Shown here in pieces: positions 31,985-43,455 of a stretch of DNA of 64,000 nt. This DNA comes from Corythoichthys intestinalis. Taxonomy: Eukaryota > Chordata > Actinopteri > Syngnathiformes > Syngnathidae. Under the pieces are notes generated by a model, which saw only the letters and a list, made by a program, of their open reading frames with translations, was not told the origin of the DNA and did no database searches. Location: assembly GCF_030265065.1 (NCBI RefSeq), contig NC_080410.1:21682898-21746897 (forward strand). Reading direction: 5' to 3'. The position numbers were made by a program, and so were the translations under genes. Numbering within the stretch: position 1 is the stretch's first letter; each line of letters opens with the position of its first letter.

Positions 31985-33814
31985 TGCATTCGGACCCAGC
32001 ACTCTTGTACCTGTAATATGAATGCACGGATATTGTGTTGTAAAACAATCAACAGTGTATTTAATACTTGTGAAAAGAAACACTGATCTTACTTACTGAG
32101 ATTGTGTCAAAATGGTGTATTATGTTAACTAGATATCCAGAAGTTTCGCTGACTTGTCTAGGCTGACACAGGTCTGGCATGAGTTGTTACCCCTTGAAAA
32201 TGTGCATTGATGTAGAGCATATTAGTAGTCTTCCTGTGAGCAATTCATCGTTACACATCGAGATGGCATGACGAATTCCGCGAGTAAAACCCAGAAAATG
32301 TTTGCAATATATGGCGATGATAGCGTGGTGCTATATTTCCGTGTTCAGAGTGGTGGCGAGGCTTCCTGGAAGTTACGTCATGAGGTAGCAGTCGGCAGGA
32401 CGGCGCATCCCTCGTTGCTATGGTGTTGCTATGGCCATAACTCAAAAACTACGCGGTCAATTATTTATTTATTTTTTAATGTGACTATTTGAGACAGAGA
32501 ATGATGCATTTAATACAATTCAACTGAGTAAAACACTCAAGAGCGAAATCCGAAAAGCTTTTCAGTTGCCCTTTCAGACAATGTACTTATATGCATGCAG
32601 ATACATACAAGACAAGAATTGGTCTACTTTGTGTGTTGGACGGGCCTGCCTTTAGTTTAGTTCATAATACAGGCAGTCCAGTCTCTTTACAATTTAACTG
32701 AATTATTATAAAGGAAAAGGAAGAGACAATATATGGAATTTACTACAAAATAAGTGATTGGTAATGACTGTATTCATTTAAATTTGCGTACTAAGTTAAA
32801 TGCACAGAATAAATCTGTTGACAATACTGTCACTTAAACATAAATGTTTAATTGTAGAGAGCCTTATAGGAACCCTAAATATAGAAATTACTTTATTACA
32901 ATGTCGTATACCGTAGCTCAGGGCTTATTTTGTAGAGTGTGACGAGCTACGTGCTGACCGTACTACTTCAATAGTCAAAAAATAACCTACAGAATGCACA
33001 CAAAGGAAAATGTAGCCTAAAAACACAGGCAACCACTTTTGCGACTAAAAGAAAGCTAATGAGTACGTTATCTTCACGAAACGACTACGTCTCGCTGACT
33101 TGCTTAAAGATTACATCATATTTGATGAGTTATACAGCACACGCGTCGTAAAAATGACATTTTAAATGGGCCATCCCGAAATTAAATCGCTTTACATATT
33201 ACTCATCATTACCGTAAAACTCAAATCCCGGGTTAAAACGTCTTGTGACTGTCTGGATCCGTGACAACATTATTGATAAGGAAGCTTCAGTAAAGCAACA
33301 ACATACACGTTACGTATCTATTTTAAATATAAGAAATAGTTCGTTACCTCATTTTCACTGTAAAACTGTGTTTAAGTCAGGTTCCATGCGACGTTGTGAC
33401 CATTTTAACGGGAAACTTTCAGCAGTGCCCTTTACTCACGCCCATTGATCACGTGGATAGAGACGTAGCGGAAGTGAAACTGTACATTACAGAAGGGAAA
33501 AAAACATCAAGTCGCCATTTGGGGTTAATAGACGCTAAAAAATAATCTATTATTTTTCATGCCGCATGTTATTCGGATCACTGATATTTGTGTTTGATGC
33601 TATGGCAATCAAGACTGGTAAAGGCGTAATTATTGCAAGCCAACGGTTCTCTGAAAAGTTGTGTACCTGATTGTATTACTGTATAGTTTTTATTATCAAT
33701 GCATTGGCATTGGAAAGACTAGATACAGTATTTTTTATTTTTTTTTTAAATTGAAGTAACAGTTTTAGCTAGCTATTTTAGATCAACTGTCGTAATGTTG
33801 ACTAGGATTTAAAT
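31985..33814. other. Upstream region of il27ra
   Basis: No second gene is visible. The segment just above the signal-peptide exon should hold the il27ra 5' UTR and promoter. The only notable sites are the GAS-like and CRE-like motifs at 32363-32380. From about 32.5 to 33.8 kb I see nothing beyond AT-rich unique-looking sequence. Confidence 0.4.
32363..32380. promoter_or_regulatory. GAS-like (STAT) motif next to a CRE-like motif
   Basis: TTCCTGGAA at 32363-32371 fits the palindromic STAT consensus TTCNNNGAA. TTACGTCA at 32373-32380 fits a CREB/ATF half-palindrome. They are one base apart and about 380 bases upstream of the il27ra ATG. Position in a promoter of a STAT-coupled receptor is suggestive only. 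Confidence 0.35.
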
Positions 33815-34834
33815 CAAGGGCGTAGGTTTGCATAGGGACGGTAGGGACATAATACTACCAACTTCTCAGTGTCCCCACCAAAGTTAAAGCAACCTTATAT
33901 ACACTGTATAATGAGTTTAGTTATACATGTGATTTAAATTGTCTTCCCATTTGTTTTAAGTAAAGAATTGACCAAACCATAATCAGGTGAATTGTTTTCA
34001 TTATGTCCAAACTTACATTTACCACTTTTCACTTGCTGAATGCGCCGGTTCTATCCCCATCCCCCCTCAAACACACGTTTGATTGGCTGATGACTTGACC
34101 CACCCCCGACACACACACGCATGGTCACACTCACACAGCCCCGATAGGAATACATGTTGACAACATGCCGCCTCCTCCACCCGCTTCGAAGACGAGGTAT
34201 ATTAGAAAGTTGTTGTTTTTTTTTTGGCCAGCAGCAGCCACTGTAAGTAATTTAAAAAGATGCCAGCGTTGTGGAGGTTTGAAACACACCCATAATTTTG
34301 CTACTGCAAGTTCGACCTGCATCAGAGTTAGCATAACATTAAACTGTGAACTTGCTAACATGCAAAACTTGAGTGGGAAGCTGCTTAGAGAGAAGTGTCC
34401 TTCTGTTTGTGTTTTCTACTGTTAACGTTAATTAAATTGTGTGAAATGTGGTGAACTCTGCTGGGAAGTATAGAACCAGAAAAACGTGAGCAAGAAGCTG
34501 CTTAGAGAGAAATGGGTGCTGCATTACCTCAAATGTTGTTCATACAACACAACATACGGTAATCATAATTAACTATGTACATAAAAAGAAAAAAAACTTT
34601 TTTTTTTTTTTTTTGAGGATGCCGTGAGCTACCCACACTAGCATTGCGATCGACGTAATGAGCACCCCTGATTTAGCATATCAATTAAGTTCATATCCGT
34701 GAGAAATGCAGCCCTGACCCCCGTTCAGCTAATTTGTTTGGTCTTATTAATGACCCATTCCGAGCAAAAAGTGTACATGCAAGTTATGCTGTTGTATCGT
34801 CCCTACCAATGTTGAGACCAAACCTACACCCTTG
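33815..34834. mobile_element. hAT element I, copy 1
   Basis: Ends CAAGGGCGTAGGTTTGCATA and CCAAACCTACACCCTTG, with a perfect 8-bp duplication ATTTAAAT (33807-33814, 34835-34842). Subterminal 'gggacggtagggacat' and 'atcgtccctaccaatg' are inverted. A piece of another hAT end (GACGTAATGAGCACCCCTG) lies near 34655. The same family recurs at 41410-41949 and 43456-44421. Confidence 0.88.
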
Positions 34835-35143
34835 ATTTAAATTTGACAGCTTTGGGATATGCAAAGTTTTATATAGATTTAGCTACAAGCACAGCTTGCA
34901 CCAGCAAGTGACAAAAAAGCATTTATTGAGTGTTTTGGAATATTGAATAAAATACTAATAAAACAGTGAATGCTATATCACAACACATAATATGACATAA
35001 TTCTGACACAATTCATCCATCCTCCCGACAAATGATGAAACATTTTTTACTCTAAGGACACCTAGGGTTCATGAGAGAAAAAAATGAATGTACAGTATAT
35101 ACAGTATTCGTGTGTTTAATAGTGATCATCTTACAATAAAAGC

Positions 35144-35149
35144 TTTATT
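35144..35149 (-). terminator. Poly(A) signal of rln3
   Basis: AATAAA on the minus strand, 178 bases past the rln3 stop codon. It lies in a small palindrome (AATAAAAGCTTTATT), so a plus-strand AATAAA is present at the same place. Confidence 0.5.
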
Positions 35150-35326
35150 GTTGACCCTCTCAAGGCAGGCGTTGCAGATTTACAACAACTTAATGTTAAT
35201 CACCTAATTGATCCACGTTCATATTTTATGAACCTTTTTTTTTTTTTTATTCAGAGGTTCCCTATTTATTTCTATCACTGAAATGTATTTTTAGCCTCAG
35301 ATGATCAATCAATGGTTGTTTGGTTC

Positions 35327-35982
35327 TCAGCAAAGAGAACTAATCTCACTCTTGCTGCAGCCCCACTTGCAGCATGCATTGGAAAGACCCAAAACCACGT
35401 CCCGACCCTTACGATCTGCTTTTCGCAGGGCTTCAAGAATCTCTTCAGTGATGAAAGAACGAGTTGGCCGACTGAAGATTCTGTCTTGGTTTTCACTTGA
35501 TATGAAATCCAGATCTCTATTTCTGTGGAGTATACTCTCCATCACAGGATTGTGATTCAATTCCTCTGAAGACTCTTGATGGGAGTTGAATGGGTCTTCT
35601 GCTGCAGAATTGTGAGCAAAAGTTGCGTTGAGTCAAAGGAATTCAAAGTGGCAAATCACAATATCTGGAAACAAAAATTGTGTACATACAGTACATATGC
35701 ATTTGTGTTTGTAAATTGTTGTGTGGGTGTGTATATTTTTCTATTTTAATGGATTATTTAGTGGTGTGCATTAGAGAAGAAATTTATATTTCTTTATGTA
35801 AGAGACAAGGCCAATGTCTCACCTGAAGTCCGAAGCGATCGTCTCCATCTTGAGCCACCACAAGTGAAGATGACTGCTCGGATGAATTCCCGACCACAAA
35901 GCTTGACACCATACACTGGGCTGTCCATGGTATGAACTTCGTTCGCCAGCAAACACACTGCCAAAAGCAGAACTTTCCACAT
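35327..35982 (-). CDS. rln3: Relaxin-3 preprohormone, 2 exons
   Basis: Secreted two-chain peptide hormone and neuropeptide, ligand of RXFP3/RXFP4-type receptors. Exon 1 35823-35982, exon 2 35327-35601, 144 aa (human 142). Residues 1-20 MWKVLLLAVCLLANEVHTMD are the signal peptide. B chain has YGVKLCGREFIRAVIFTCGG, with the relaxin receptor motif R-E-F-I-R-A-V-I. A dibasic RR after SRW and RKGR before DVVLG bound the C-peptide. A chain NACCKWGCSKSEISSLC has the CC-x3-C-x8-C spacing and is identical to human through WGCSKSEISSLC. The intron falls in the C-peptide, as in all relaxin genes. TTG upstream in frame was not taken as a start. Whether this is the rln3a or rln3b copy cannot be said here. 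Confidence 0.96.
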
Positions 35983-36097
35983 AGCACCCCAAGGAAATAA
36001 TTGAAGAGCTACAAAGGCGAACTTAATGTTGCGCAGCAATTAGGTTTCCGTATCCCTGTCTGCAACAGCTATGACTCTGTGGGTGACCCAACCAGGG

Positions 36098-36103
36098 TTT
36101 ATA
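36098..36103 (-). promoter_or_regulatory. rln3: TATA box of rln3
   Basis: Minus strand CTTTATAAACC, about 115 bases upstream of the rln3 ATG. Transcription would start near 36070, giving a short 5' UTR. A TATA box fits a tightly regulated neuropeptide gene. Confidence 0.6.
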
Positions 36104-37019
36104 AAGCAAACTGAAGCCATCTACGGGAGGTATGAGTATTGTGCATGCATTATTCTCTGAGACAATAAATATGAGAGATACCATCCGAGACCTTTATGAA
36201 GAATAAAAACCAGACCAAAGGTCAGAAGCACGTCAAGTGGTTTAATTACCTTTTGATAATTTCAGTTGCATATGTAAAACATTTCATAATCTTGATTTAT
36301 GAGTACTGTATATTGTACAGATAATGAGACTAAATGTGAAACAATGAGATTGTTTTTGCTCTATAATAAACATGTTTTGCAAGAATAAATTTTTGTCATC
36401 CTTTATGACAAATTCCTCATTCATAAACTCAGCTGCTGCTCTTGGGTAAAATCATCTTTATTCATCTATGAAGTTTGACATTAGATGAGACGCTAAACAT
36501 AATTAAAAAAAAAAAAAATTAGTAGAAAGTAAAGTACACGAAATAGTGAAAACAATATATATAAAATCATTCACTGTTAATTAGATTTTTTTCATAAATA
36601 CGTTAACAAACACAACTTTAACAATATATTAAAACACAATCCCAATTGCCTATGTATTGTGTGGTTGTGCCATTTAAAAACCACAAATTAAAATGTGTAT
36701 GATTTCCACATTGCCACCTCATGTTCTTGGTAATGACTTTGTCCTATTATTTTTTTAAACAAAAAGGTGAGCAGAGAGAACAGAGCCATCACTGGTGACA
36801 TTTTCAAAGTCTGATAACAGAACTGTAGTTAGTTATGAGTTGCTCTACAATCAAACACCTTTTATCTGTGGAACCACCAGTCAAAGGGCATTCATTTAGA
36901 ATATTACAATAGCATGATGAATTTGCCATTAATATGACAATGGCAAGGAAACTAAATGGCATTCTAAATGTGAAATTAATTTGGGGGGGGAGAGTCAAAA
37001 GTTTATAACTGAGTCAATT
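36104..37019. other. Upstream of rln3, no gene seen
   Basis: AT-rich sequence with short open frames only. No repeat family recognised with confidence. Confidence 0.35.
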
Positions 37020-37959
37020 AATTCATTTATATTGCTGTTGCTCCAAGGTTACTGTTGGCAATACACTAGACGTCATGGTTCGAAATCATGCATGGCACGG
37101 AAGGTTCCCCTGCTTAAGCCAGCACGTCAAGGCCCGTTTTAAGTTTGCCTATGACCATTTGGATGATGCAGAGGAGTCATGGGAGCAGGTTTTGTGGTCA
37201 GATTAGAGTAAAATAGAACTTTTTGGTCATAATTCCACTAATCGTGTTTGGGAGAAAAAGAATGATGAGTACTATCTCAAGAACACCATCCCTACTGTGA
37301 AGCATGGGGGGTGGTAGCATGCTTCGGGGGTGTTTTTCTGCGCATGGGACAGGACGAGTGCACTGTATTAAAGAGAGGATGACTGGGGCCTTGTATTGTG
37401 AGATTTTGTGGAACAACCTCCTTCCTTCAGTCAGAGCATTGAAGATGGGTCGTGCCTGGGTCTTCCAACATGACAATGACCCGAAGCACACAGCCAGGAA
37501 AACCAAGGAGTAGCTCCATAGGAAGCATAACAAGGTTCTAACATGGCCTAGCCAGTCTCCAGACCTAAACCCAATAGAAAACCTTTGGAGTGAGCTCAAA
37601 CTCCATGTTTCTCAGTGACAGCCCAGAAACCTGACAGATGGGTGGGCCAAGATCCCTCCTGCTGTGTGTGCAAATCTGGTGAAAAACTACAGGAAACGTT
37701 TGACTTCTGTAATTGCAAACAAAGGCTACTCTACCAAGTATTAGCATTTTCGCAGGTGTTTAAATACTTATTTGCAGCTGTATCACACAAGTAAATTGCT
37801 AAAAAAAAATTATGCATTATGATTTCTGGATTTTCCTTTTTAGATTATCTCTCTCACAGTGGACATGCATCTACGATGAAAATTTAAGACACCTCCATCA
37901 TTTCAAAGTGAGAGAACTTGCAAAATAGCAGGGTGCTCAAGTACTTATTTTCTTCACTG
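37020..37959 (+). mobile_element. 5'-truncated Tc1-like transposon, dead
   Basis: Transposase pieces in order: VTVGNTLDVMVRNHAWHGR, QVLWSD (first catalytic Asp, followed at once by a TAG), [29 protein letters not shown] (second Asp), then a stop, and [11 protein letters not shown] (Glu). Several stops and shifts are present, and the DNA-binding half and left terminal repeat are missing. The right end CTTATTTTCTTCACTG abuts TA at 37960. Confidence 0.88.
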
Positions 37960-38178
37960 TATATTAAGCACACAACAATTAAACAAATGCTGAATGTATA
38001 ATCTTTATTAATTTGATTTTGTGGGGTATGATCTCCGATGGACTCCATGCATACCCAAGATGACGCTGAACATTGTGGCACATTGCAGTGATGTCTGAAG
38101 GAGCGACTTCATCTTTGGAAGGTAAAAATTTTCATCGCCATTTCTACCACAAAGTACTGGCACCTAATTTTTAATATG

Positions 38179-39221
38179 CAGTGTATCACAAAAGTGAGTA
38201 CACCCCACGCATTTCTGCAGATATTTAAGTATATCTTTTCATGGGACAACAATGACAAAATGAAACTTTGACACAATAAAAAGAAGTCTGTGTGCAGCTT
38301 ATATAATACAGTGTATTTATTTTCCCCTCAAAATAACTCAAAATATAGCCATTAATATCTAAACCCCTGGCAACAAAAGTGAGTACACCCCTATGAAAAA
38401 ATGCACATCCCTAAATGTCCAAATTGAGTACTGCTTGTCATTTTCCCTCCAAAATGTCATGTGACTCGTGACAGGAGTGCTGTCAGCATTGCTGCAAATA
38501 ATTGAAGAGGTGGGGGGTCAGCCTGTTAGTGCTCAGACCGTACGCCGTACTCTACATCAAATTTGTGTGCATGACTGTCATCTGAAGACGGTACACAAGA
38601 AAGCCTGCAAACAGTTTGCGAAGACATGTCAACAAAGCACATGGATTGCTGGAACCATGTCCTATGGTCTGATGAGACGGGCGGGCTTTCTTATGTACTG
38701 TCTGACCAAGGCGGAAGTGCTCGCCGAAACATGTCACGTAAATAAAACCACCTACTACTGCCTGGGATAAAAGAAAAGGTTTGACGAATTTCTTGTGTAC
38801 TGTATTCAGAAGAGGCGTCCCGCTGGGGGGAAAGCCATGCACACCAATTTGATGTAGAGTACGGCGTATGGTCTTTGAACTAACAGGCTGAGCCCCACCT
38901 TTTTAATCTCTGCAGCAATACCCACAGCACTCCTGTAATGAGTCACATGACATTTTGGAGGGAAAATGACAAGTAGTACTCAATTTGGACATTTAGGGAT
39001 GTGCGTTTTTTCATAGGAGTGTAGTCACTTTTGTTGCCTGGGGCTTAGATAATAATGGCTATATTTTGAGGTATTTTGACGGGAAAATAAATTAACTCTA
39101 TTAAATAAGCTGCACACAGACTACTTTTCATTTTGTCATAGTTTCATTTTGTCAGTGTTGTCCCATGAAAAGATATATATCTGCAGAATCCGAGGGGTGT
39201 ACTCACTTTTGCGATACACTG
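38179..39221. mobile_element. Foldback (long inverted-arm) Tc1-like element
   Basis: Outer ends CAGTGTATCACAAAAGTGAG and CTCACTTTTGCGATACACTG, with TA on the right and TG on the left. The arms are about 400 bp: 38179-38580 and 38815-39221. Both carry the terminal repeat plus the 5' part of the transposase, in opposite directions, e.g. GCCGTACTCTACATCAAATT against AATTTGATGTAGAGTACGGC. The loop (38581-38814) keeps a piece like KTVHKKACKQFAK. So a Tc1 element lost its 3' half and gained an inverted copy of its 5' half. Confidence 0.8.
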
Positions 39222-39586
39222 TATCTATAAAACAGCACCAGGTTATCACATTTTTAATGAAAACGGTTATTTTTTCAGTTATCTGGCATCCTAATAGACT
39301 GTAACATATTGAAAGAGGAACAGAGCTATTTGACCTTCCCAGCAAAAGGTCAATTGCACGATCTCTCCAATTTATGCCAATTTAGAAGAGATGGCCAGCA
39401 TTCCAGAGGATAAAGGGGGAACACAATTGCCAACACAATTTCAGTAGGCTATTATTTTAGAAAACTGATAATAATGTTAAAAGCATTTAAATCACTGGAA
39501 TCCCCCCTCTAATGTGGGTTCTGAATTTGTGTTTACACTGTTTGACCTTTTTTTTTTTTTTTTGAAGGGGGGGGGGGTATAATTAA
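39222..39586. other. Short unassigned stretch with poly-T and poly-G
   Basis: No coding signal. A T-run at about 39548-39563 is followed by a G-run at 39567-39577, right before the CTCF-like site. Confidence 0.35.
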
Positions 39587-39601
39587 CCACTAGATGGCAG
39601 C
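39587..39601 (+). promoter_or_regulatory. CTCF-like motif
   Basis: CCACTAGATGGCAGC fits the CTCF core CCASYAGRKGGCRSY at every position. It lies between the rln3/il27ra side and the presumed rfx1 promoter 400 bases away, where a domain boundary would make sense. A motif match alone does not show binding. Confidence 0.45.
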
Positions 39602-39993
39602 TCACTACTTTGTTTGACAGAAAATCTGACTAAGAAAGAAGATGAAAATTGGAAGTATTGCAGCTCATTTTACTTTTTGCTTAAGTTTACTGGACGTCAC
39701 AATCCTCTTCAATCCAACCCCTACACCTTCAGAAAGCAAATGCAGCATTTGTTTAAATACCTGAGGAAAAATAAGTGCCATGATTACGATAAAACATATC
39801 GAGGGTCGGTATTGAACTCTAACTCGCGATGGAGGGGGGATTACTTGCATTGTGCTGCATCTGCTTGGATACCGTCAGAAAAATGGGCGTGTAGGGCTTT
39901 GTCGTAAAAATGTGCTAGTACTATCACTTTAAGAGAATTCGATCGTAGCCAGCCAATCAGGCTCACGCAGGGGGAGAAAAGGGAGAGGGGTGG

Positions 39994-40064
39994 GTAGCAA
40001 CAGTTGCCCTGGTGAGGACGAAGCGCCATAGCCACGGTAGCCCTGGCGACAAGAACCCGGCAAC
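39994..40064. promoter_or_regulatory. Cluster of X-box (RFX-binding) half-sites
   Basis: The X-box consensus is GTNRCC, 0-3 bases, RGYAAC. In 71 bases there are AGCAAC (39997-40002), GTTGCC-CT-GGTGAG (40003-40016), GTAGCC-CT-GGCGAC (40037-40050) and GGCAAC (40059-40064). GTAGCC-CT-GGCGAC is a near-complete paired site. The cluster lies about 6.4 kb upstream of the rfx1 ATG and right before GC-rich promoter-like sequence. RFX1 is known to repress its own gene in mammals. Confidence 0.55.
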
Positions 40065-40069
40065 GAGAA

Positions 40070-40650
40070 TCAACAACAACAAGGACTGAATCGGCCATAA
40101 ATTTAAAAGAAGAGCTTTTAACGCCGGGAAATACACACGTGGAATCACAGGTGAAGCCCGTGGCGCCCACGGAATATTTTACGCCCAATACTGGATGAAA
40201 CGAGGGGGCTTTTTAACCCTTATTTCTATCAGGCAGCTGGATTAAAACATTACTCTGCAAACTAGCTGTAGTGCCGATAATGTTACTTGTGGTTGTCCGG
40301 AATGTGGCCATTTGCACCCACTCGTGTCTGGGTTGTCAGTCTGCCTGCCGTGACGACGCAGCCAGGATGCTGCGGGCCGTTGTTATGGCGATGTCAAAAG
40401 CGAAAGGTAACAGTTACAAAATGGCGGTTGTTGGAGCGCTCGGGAGCACTGTTTGGAGATACTTGGCGACACTGGAGTCACGCCACACCTGGCTCGTGTT
40501 GTTTTATACATCACAGAATTAGTTAGAGTTCCTAGTTGGCCGTGCTGTGCCTCGCTCTTTTATTCGTCCTTTAGTCGTAACGCGGATTCAACAGCGTCTT
40601 CTAACAAAAGTCCATCGGCACGTATCGTTCCATAGAATCCATACACAAAG
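40070..40650 (+). promoter_or_regulatory. rfx1: Presumed rfx1 promoter and 5' UTR exon
   Basis: A CpG-rich stretch with ACAAAATGGCGGTTGT (YY1-type motif, about 40416-40430) and a plausible donor AAAG|GTAACA at 40406-40407. No coding exon fits here. It is the best promoter candidate for rfx1, whose first coding exon begins with an acceptor at 46424. No transcript evidence is available from sequence alone. Confidence 0.4.
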
Positions 40651-41409
40651 AGATGTCAATTTACCACAGCCAATATTCGAAAAACGTGTTAACAATAATT
40701 GCGATAGTGTTTAAATAAGGACACGATCGTGTTACCTTCCGTATAAATACTGTAATTGTCAAGAGAGACAGCCAGCGAGGGCATGTGGCGGACATTGACG
40801 ACTCAAGAGGCGTGGCAAAAGAAAGCGACTGCGTGGGAGTCATGTATTTTGAAGCATATACAGCAGGGACGTGTGGTGAGGTTCATGGTTGGTGAGGCAC
40901 TGACTCCTTTAGTGTCAGATTTCCAAATATATAAACCCAAAAGGGTAGCTTATTCAATTGGCTACTGGTTATTTCATATCTCATCAGCATTCTTCACAAA
41001 ACACGCACACACGGTACATATTATCGATACGTAAAAGTAAGAAAATAACATGCATTTGCTCTACACCCTCAATGTGTTGGTCGTCGCAATTCTATAATTC
41101 ATGCAAAATAAATGAGAGTAAAGAATGGTGTACAAAACCACAGAATTCAATTCTGACCTTTAGTGAAATATTCAGTTGTTTTTAAAACTTTTAATTCTGA
41201 TACTTTAATCAATTTATTACAGATTGCTAAACAAAAAGTGTGAAAAGAAAAACAAAGAATATTTTATTTAAGGCCAAAATTTAGTTTTTAAATATTCTAT
41301 TGTATTTTTCTTGGTCTAAGCTCTTTTTTTTTTTCTTTTTTAATAAGATTGAAATGAAAACTTTGTGCTCTTGCGCCTGTCCTTCACCACAAAAACCGGC
41401 GTTACTTTG

Positions 41410-41949
41410 GAAGGGCATAGGTTTGGTATCAACATTCGTAGGGACAATATAACAGCATAACCTGCATGTAGGTACACTTTTTGCTGGGGACGGGACATTA
41501 ATTAGACCAAACAGATTGGATGAAGGGGGCAAAGGGCCACATTTCTCATGTATATGAACCTAATTAATTAATAGGCAAAATGATCAATGCAAAATAAATC
41601 CTTATCTTCTGATAATAACTTTTACATGCATTGGTTCAGATGATACACTGTTCGATTCAAACATTTGTTTTCAAAAAATACTAAAGAAACATTTTGAAAA
41701 CTTCCTCAATAAATGTCTGGTTTTTATTAGCAAACATAAACATAATGAAAATAATTCACTTAATAATGGTAGGGTCAATTCTATCCTTACAACATATGGA
41801 ACTATTGAAAGATCTAAATTCTCTATATAACTGAACATTATATCATGCAAAAAAGGTAAGGTTGCTTAAAAGTTGGTGGGGACAATTTTAGCATCCTGAA
41901 AACTTGGTAGTGTTATGTCCCTACCGTCCCTATGCAAACCTACGCCCTT
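41410..41949. mobile_element. hAT element I, copy 3 (short)
   Basis: Left GAAGGGCATAGGTTTGGTAT and right GCAAACCTACGCCCTTT match the family I ends, with ATTCGTAGGGACAATATAAC and GTCCCTACCGTCCCTATG subterminally. It is internally deleted (about 540 bp). The duplication is unclear. Nested in element J. Confidence 0.7.
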
Positions 41950-41975
41950 TTTGTAAAAGTCCTCCTTATTTTCCT

Positions 41976-42614
41976 TTACTTTAAAAAAAATCTCTCCGCC
42001 TCAATGGAGAGGATTGCTTCAATTAGATCGTTCTGTGTTCTATTTGACAAGCCAGAAAACACAGTGGATGTGTCCAAAAGTCTAGCTAACCTTTCATCTT
42101 TCTCAGCAAAACCATGTAATCGTTCTACATATATGCCACGTTTAGAAGAGCTTACACGCTCATCGTTACCACAAAATGTTAACTCCTGTTTAGCTAGGAT
42201 GCAGGTTGCATTAATGAGGTATTTCAAACTCTTTACCTTAGCATTCTGGATGCTACCGTTGAGATTCCGCTGTTCGTCAAAGCCAAATCGATCCTTGAGC
42301 TTCCAAAAGTTTTAAAAGCAATCAGGCTTTGAATGTGAGTGGTCGAGCTCTCGTGTTTGCTGAGGCTTCGTGGTAGTTTTTTAATGTCACAATATCTCGT
42401 GTTAGTCCAGACATTGGCACAAGTTGAGAAAAAAAGGCAGGGAAAGCAGCAAAGCCGATTTTTTCGAAGGACAGCCACATAGCCAGTCTTTTTTTCGGGT
42501 GTACCAGTCCGTTTGAAAAGCGCGAGTTATCTTCTGTCCCGTAGTTTGAAGCAAACCTTTTAGCTCCGGTGTTGTGTTAACCGCGTCCACATTTAACGGA
42601 AAGTCCAGTTTCAC
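41976..42614 (-). pseudogene. hAT transposase N-terminal remnant (ZMYM1-like)
   Basis: Frames read, from 42614 leftwards: DWYTRKKDWLCGC (TTF-type finger region), LPRSLSKHESSTTHIQSLI with FKTFGSSRIDLAL, then MKYLINATCILAKQELTFCG, ERLHGFAEKDERLARLLDT and NDLIEAIL. This is the order in ZMYM1-like hAT transposases. It uses at least three frames with stops, and the catalytic core and dimerisation part are missing because element I and a deletion follow. Confidence 0.85.
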
Positions 42615-43455
42615 GTACGCCCCCTTGCAGTGCGGCAGAGTACTATCTGCCGCAATCTGTGCCTTTTCACTGCGGTTTTATTTCCCATCAGCAAAACTAA
42701 ATATGTCGCTAACAAACATTAAACTTTAAGGGATAAAGACATTAGCCAGACTGTGGAAAATCAGGTCAAATAAACGTATCTGGAAACATTATAATGGCGA
42801 CATGCAGATGTACGGCAACCAGCACGCTCCAATTCCATGTATCAACCCAGTTTGTAATGGATTGCGCAATCAGAGGTGAGGCTGTACTCGTTGCTGCCGC
42901 ACCTCTCGTTTCATTTCTTTATTTGAACAGGAAATAGGCAAATTCAGCGATTTTGACTATAAAAAATGTTTGAAATGAGTCATACATAAAGAGCAATGGA
43001 CAAATATTCATATAAATTTGATGCTATAATTATTTTTTTGTCATGATGACAGGTGAGGCTCTGCCTCACCTGCCTCCCCTGACCGCACGTCACTGATATA
43101 CAGTAATAAGAGAGATGACCACAAGATACGATTTTTCTGTAAAAACCTTACACGGAAAAGGCTATTCTATTTTGTGTCTAATTGTTGTGGTTTTCTTTTC
43201 AAGTCATTCAATTAAAGGTGGCCTGTTTTGAAGTTCCAAATCCACTTTTGGGCCCAATCACCCAATAGCTCTGCTTCTCCGTCGTTATCTTACATTTTGG
43301 AAAAAAAAATCTCACACCACCAAACAAAAATGTCACAAACATTTAAATTGATACAATATTGACCCCAATTTACTCCCATATTTACTTAGTCTGTGGAATC
43401 TGGTCCATTTTAGCAGATGAAGAGAAGACTACCCTGACTGTATAAGTGGCAAAAT

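Larger units (their letters stand above)
40864..43095 (-). mobile_element. hAT element J with transposase remnant and nested element I
   Basis: Ends CAGGGACGTGTGGTGAGG and CCTGACCGCACGTCACTG, with a perfect 8-bp duplication ATATACAG (40856-40863, 43096-43103). On the minus strand a decayed transposase N-terminal half is seen at 41976-42614, and an element of family I lies at 41410-41949. It occupies the presumed first intron of rfx1, 200 bases from the promoter-like stretch. Confidence 0.85.

Noticed and set aside
36037-36039. Upstream in-frame TTG as start of rln3
   Set aside because: A eukaryotic ATG at 35982 gives a standard signal peptide; the longer form does not.
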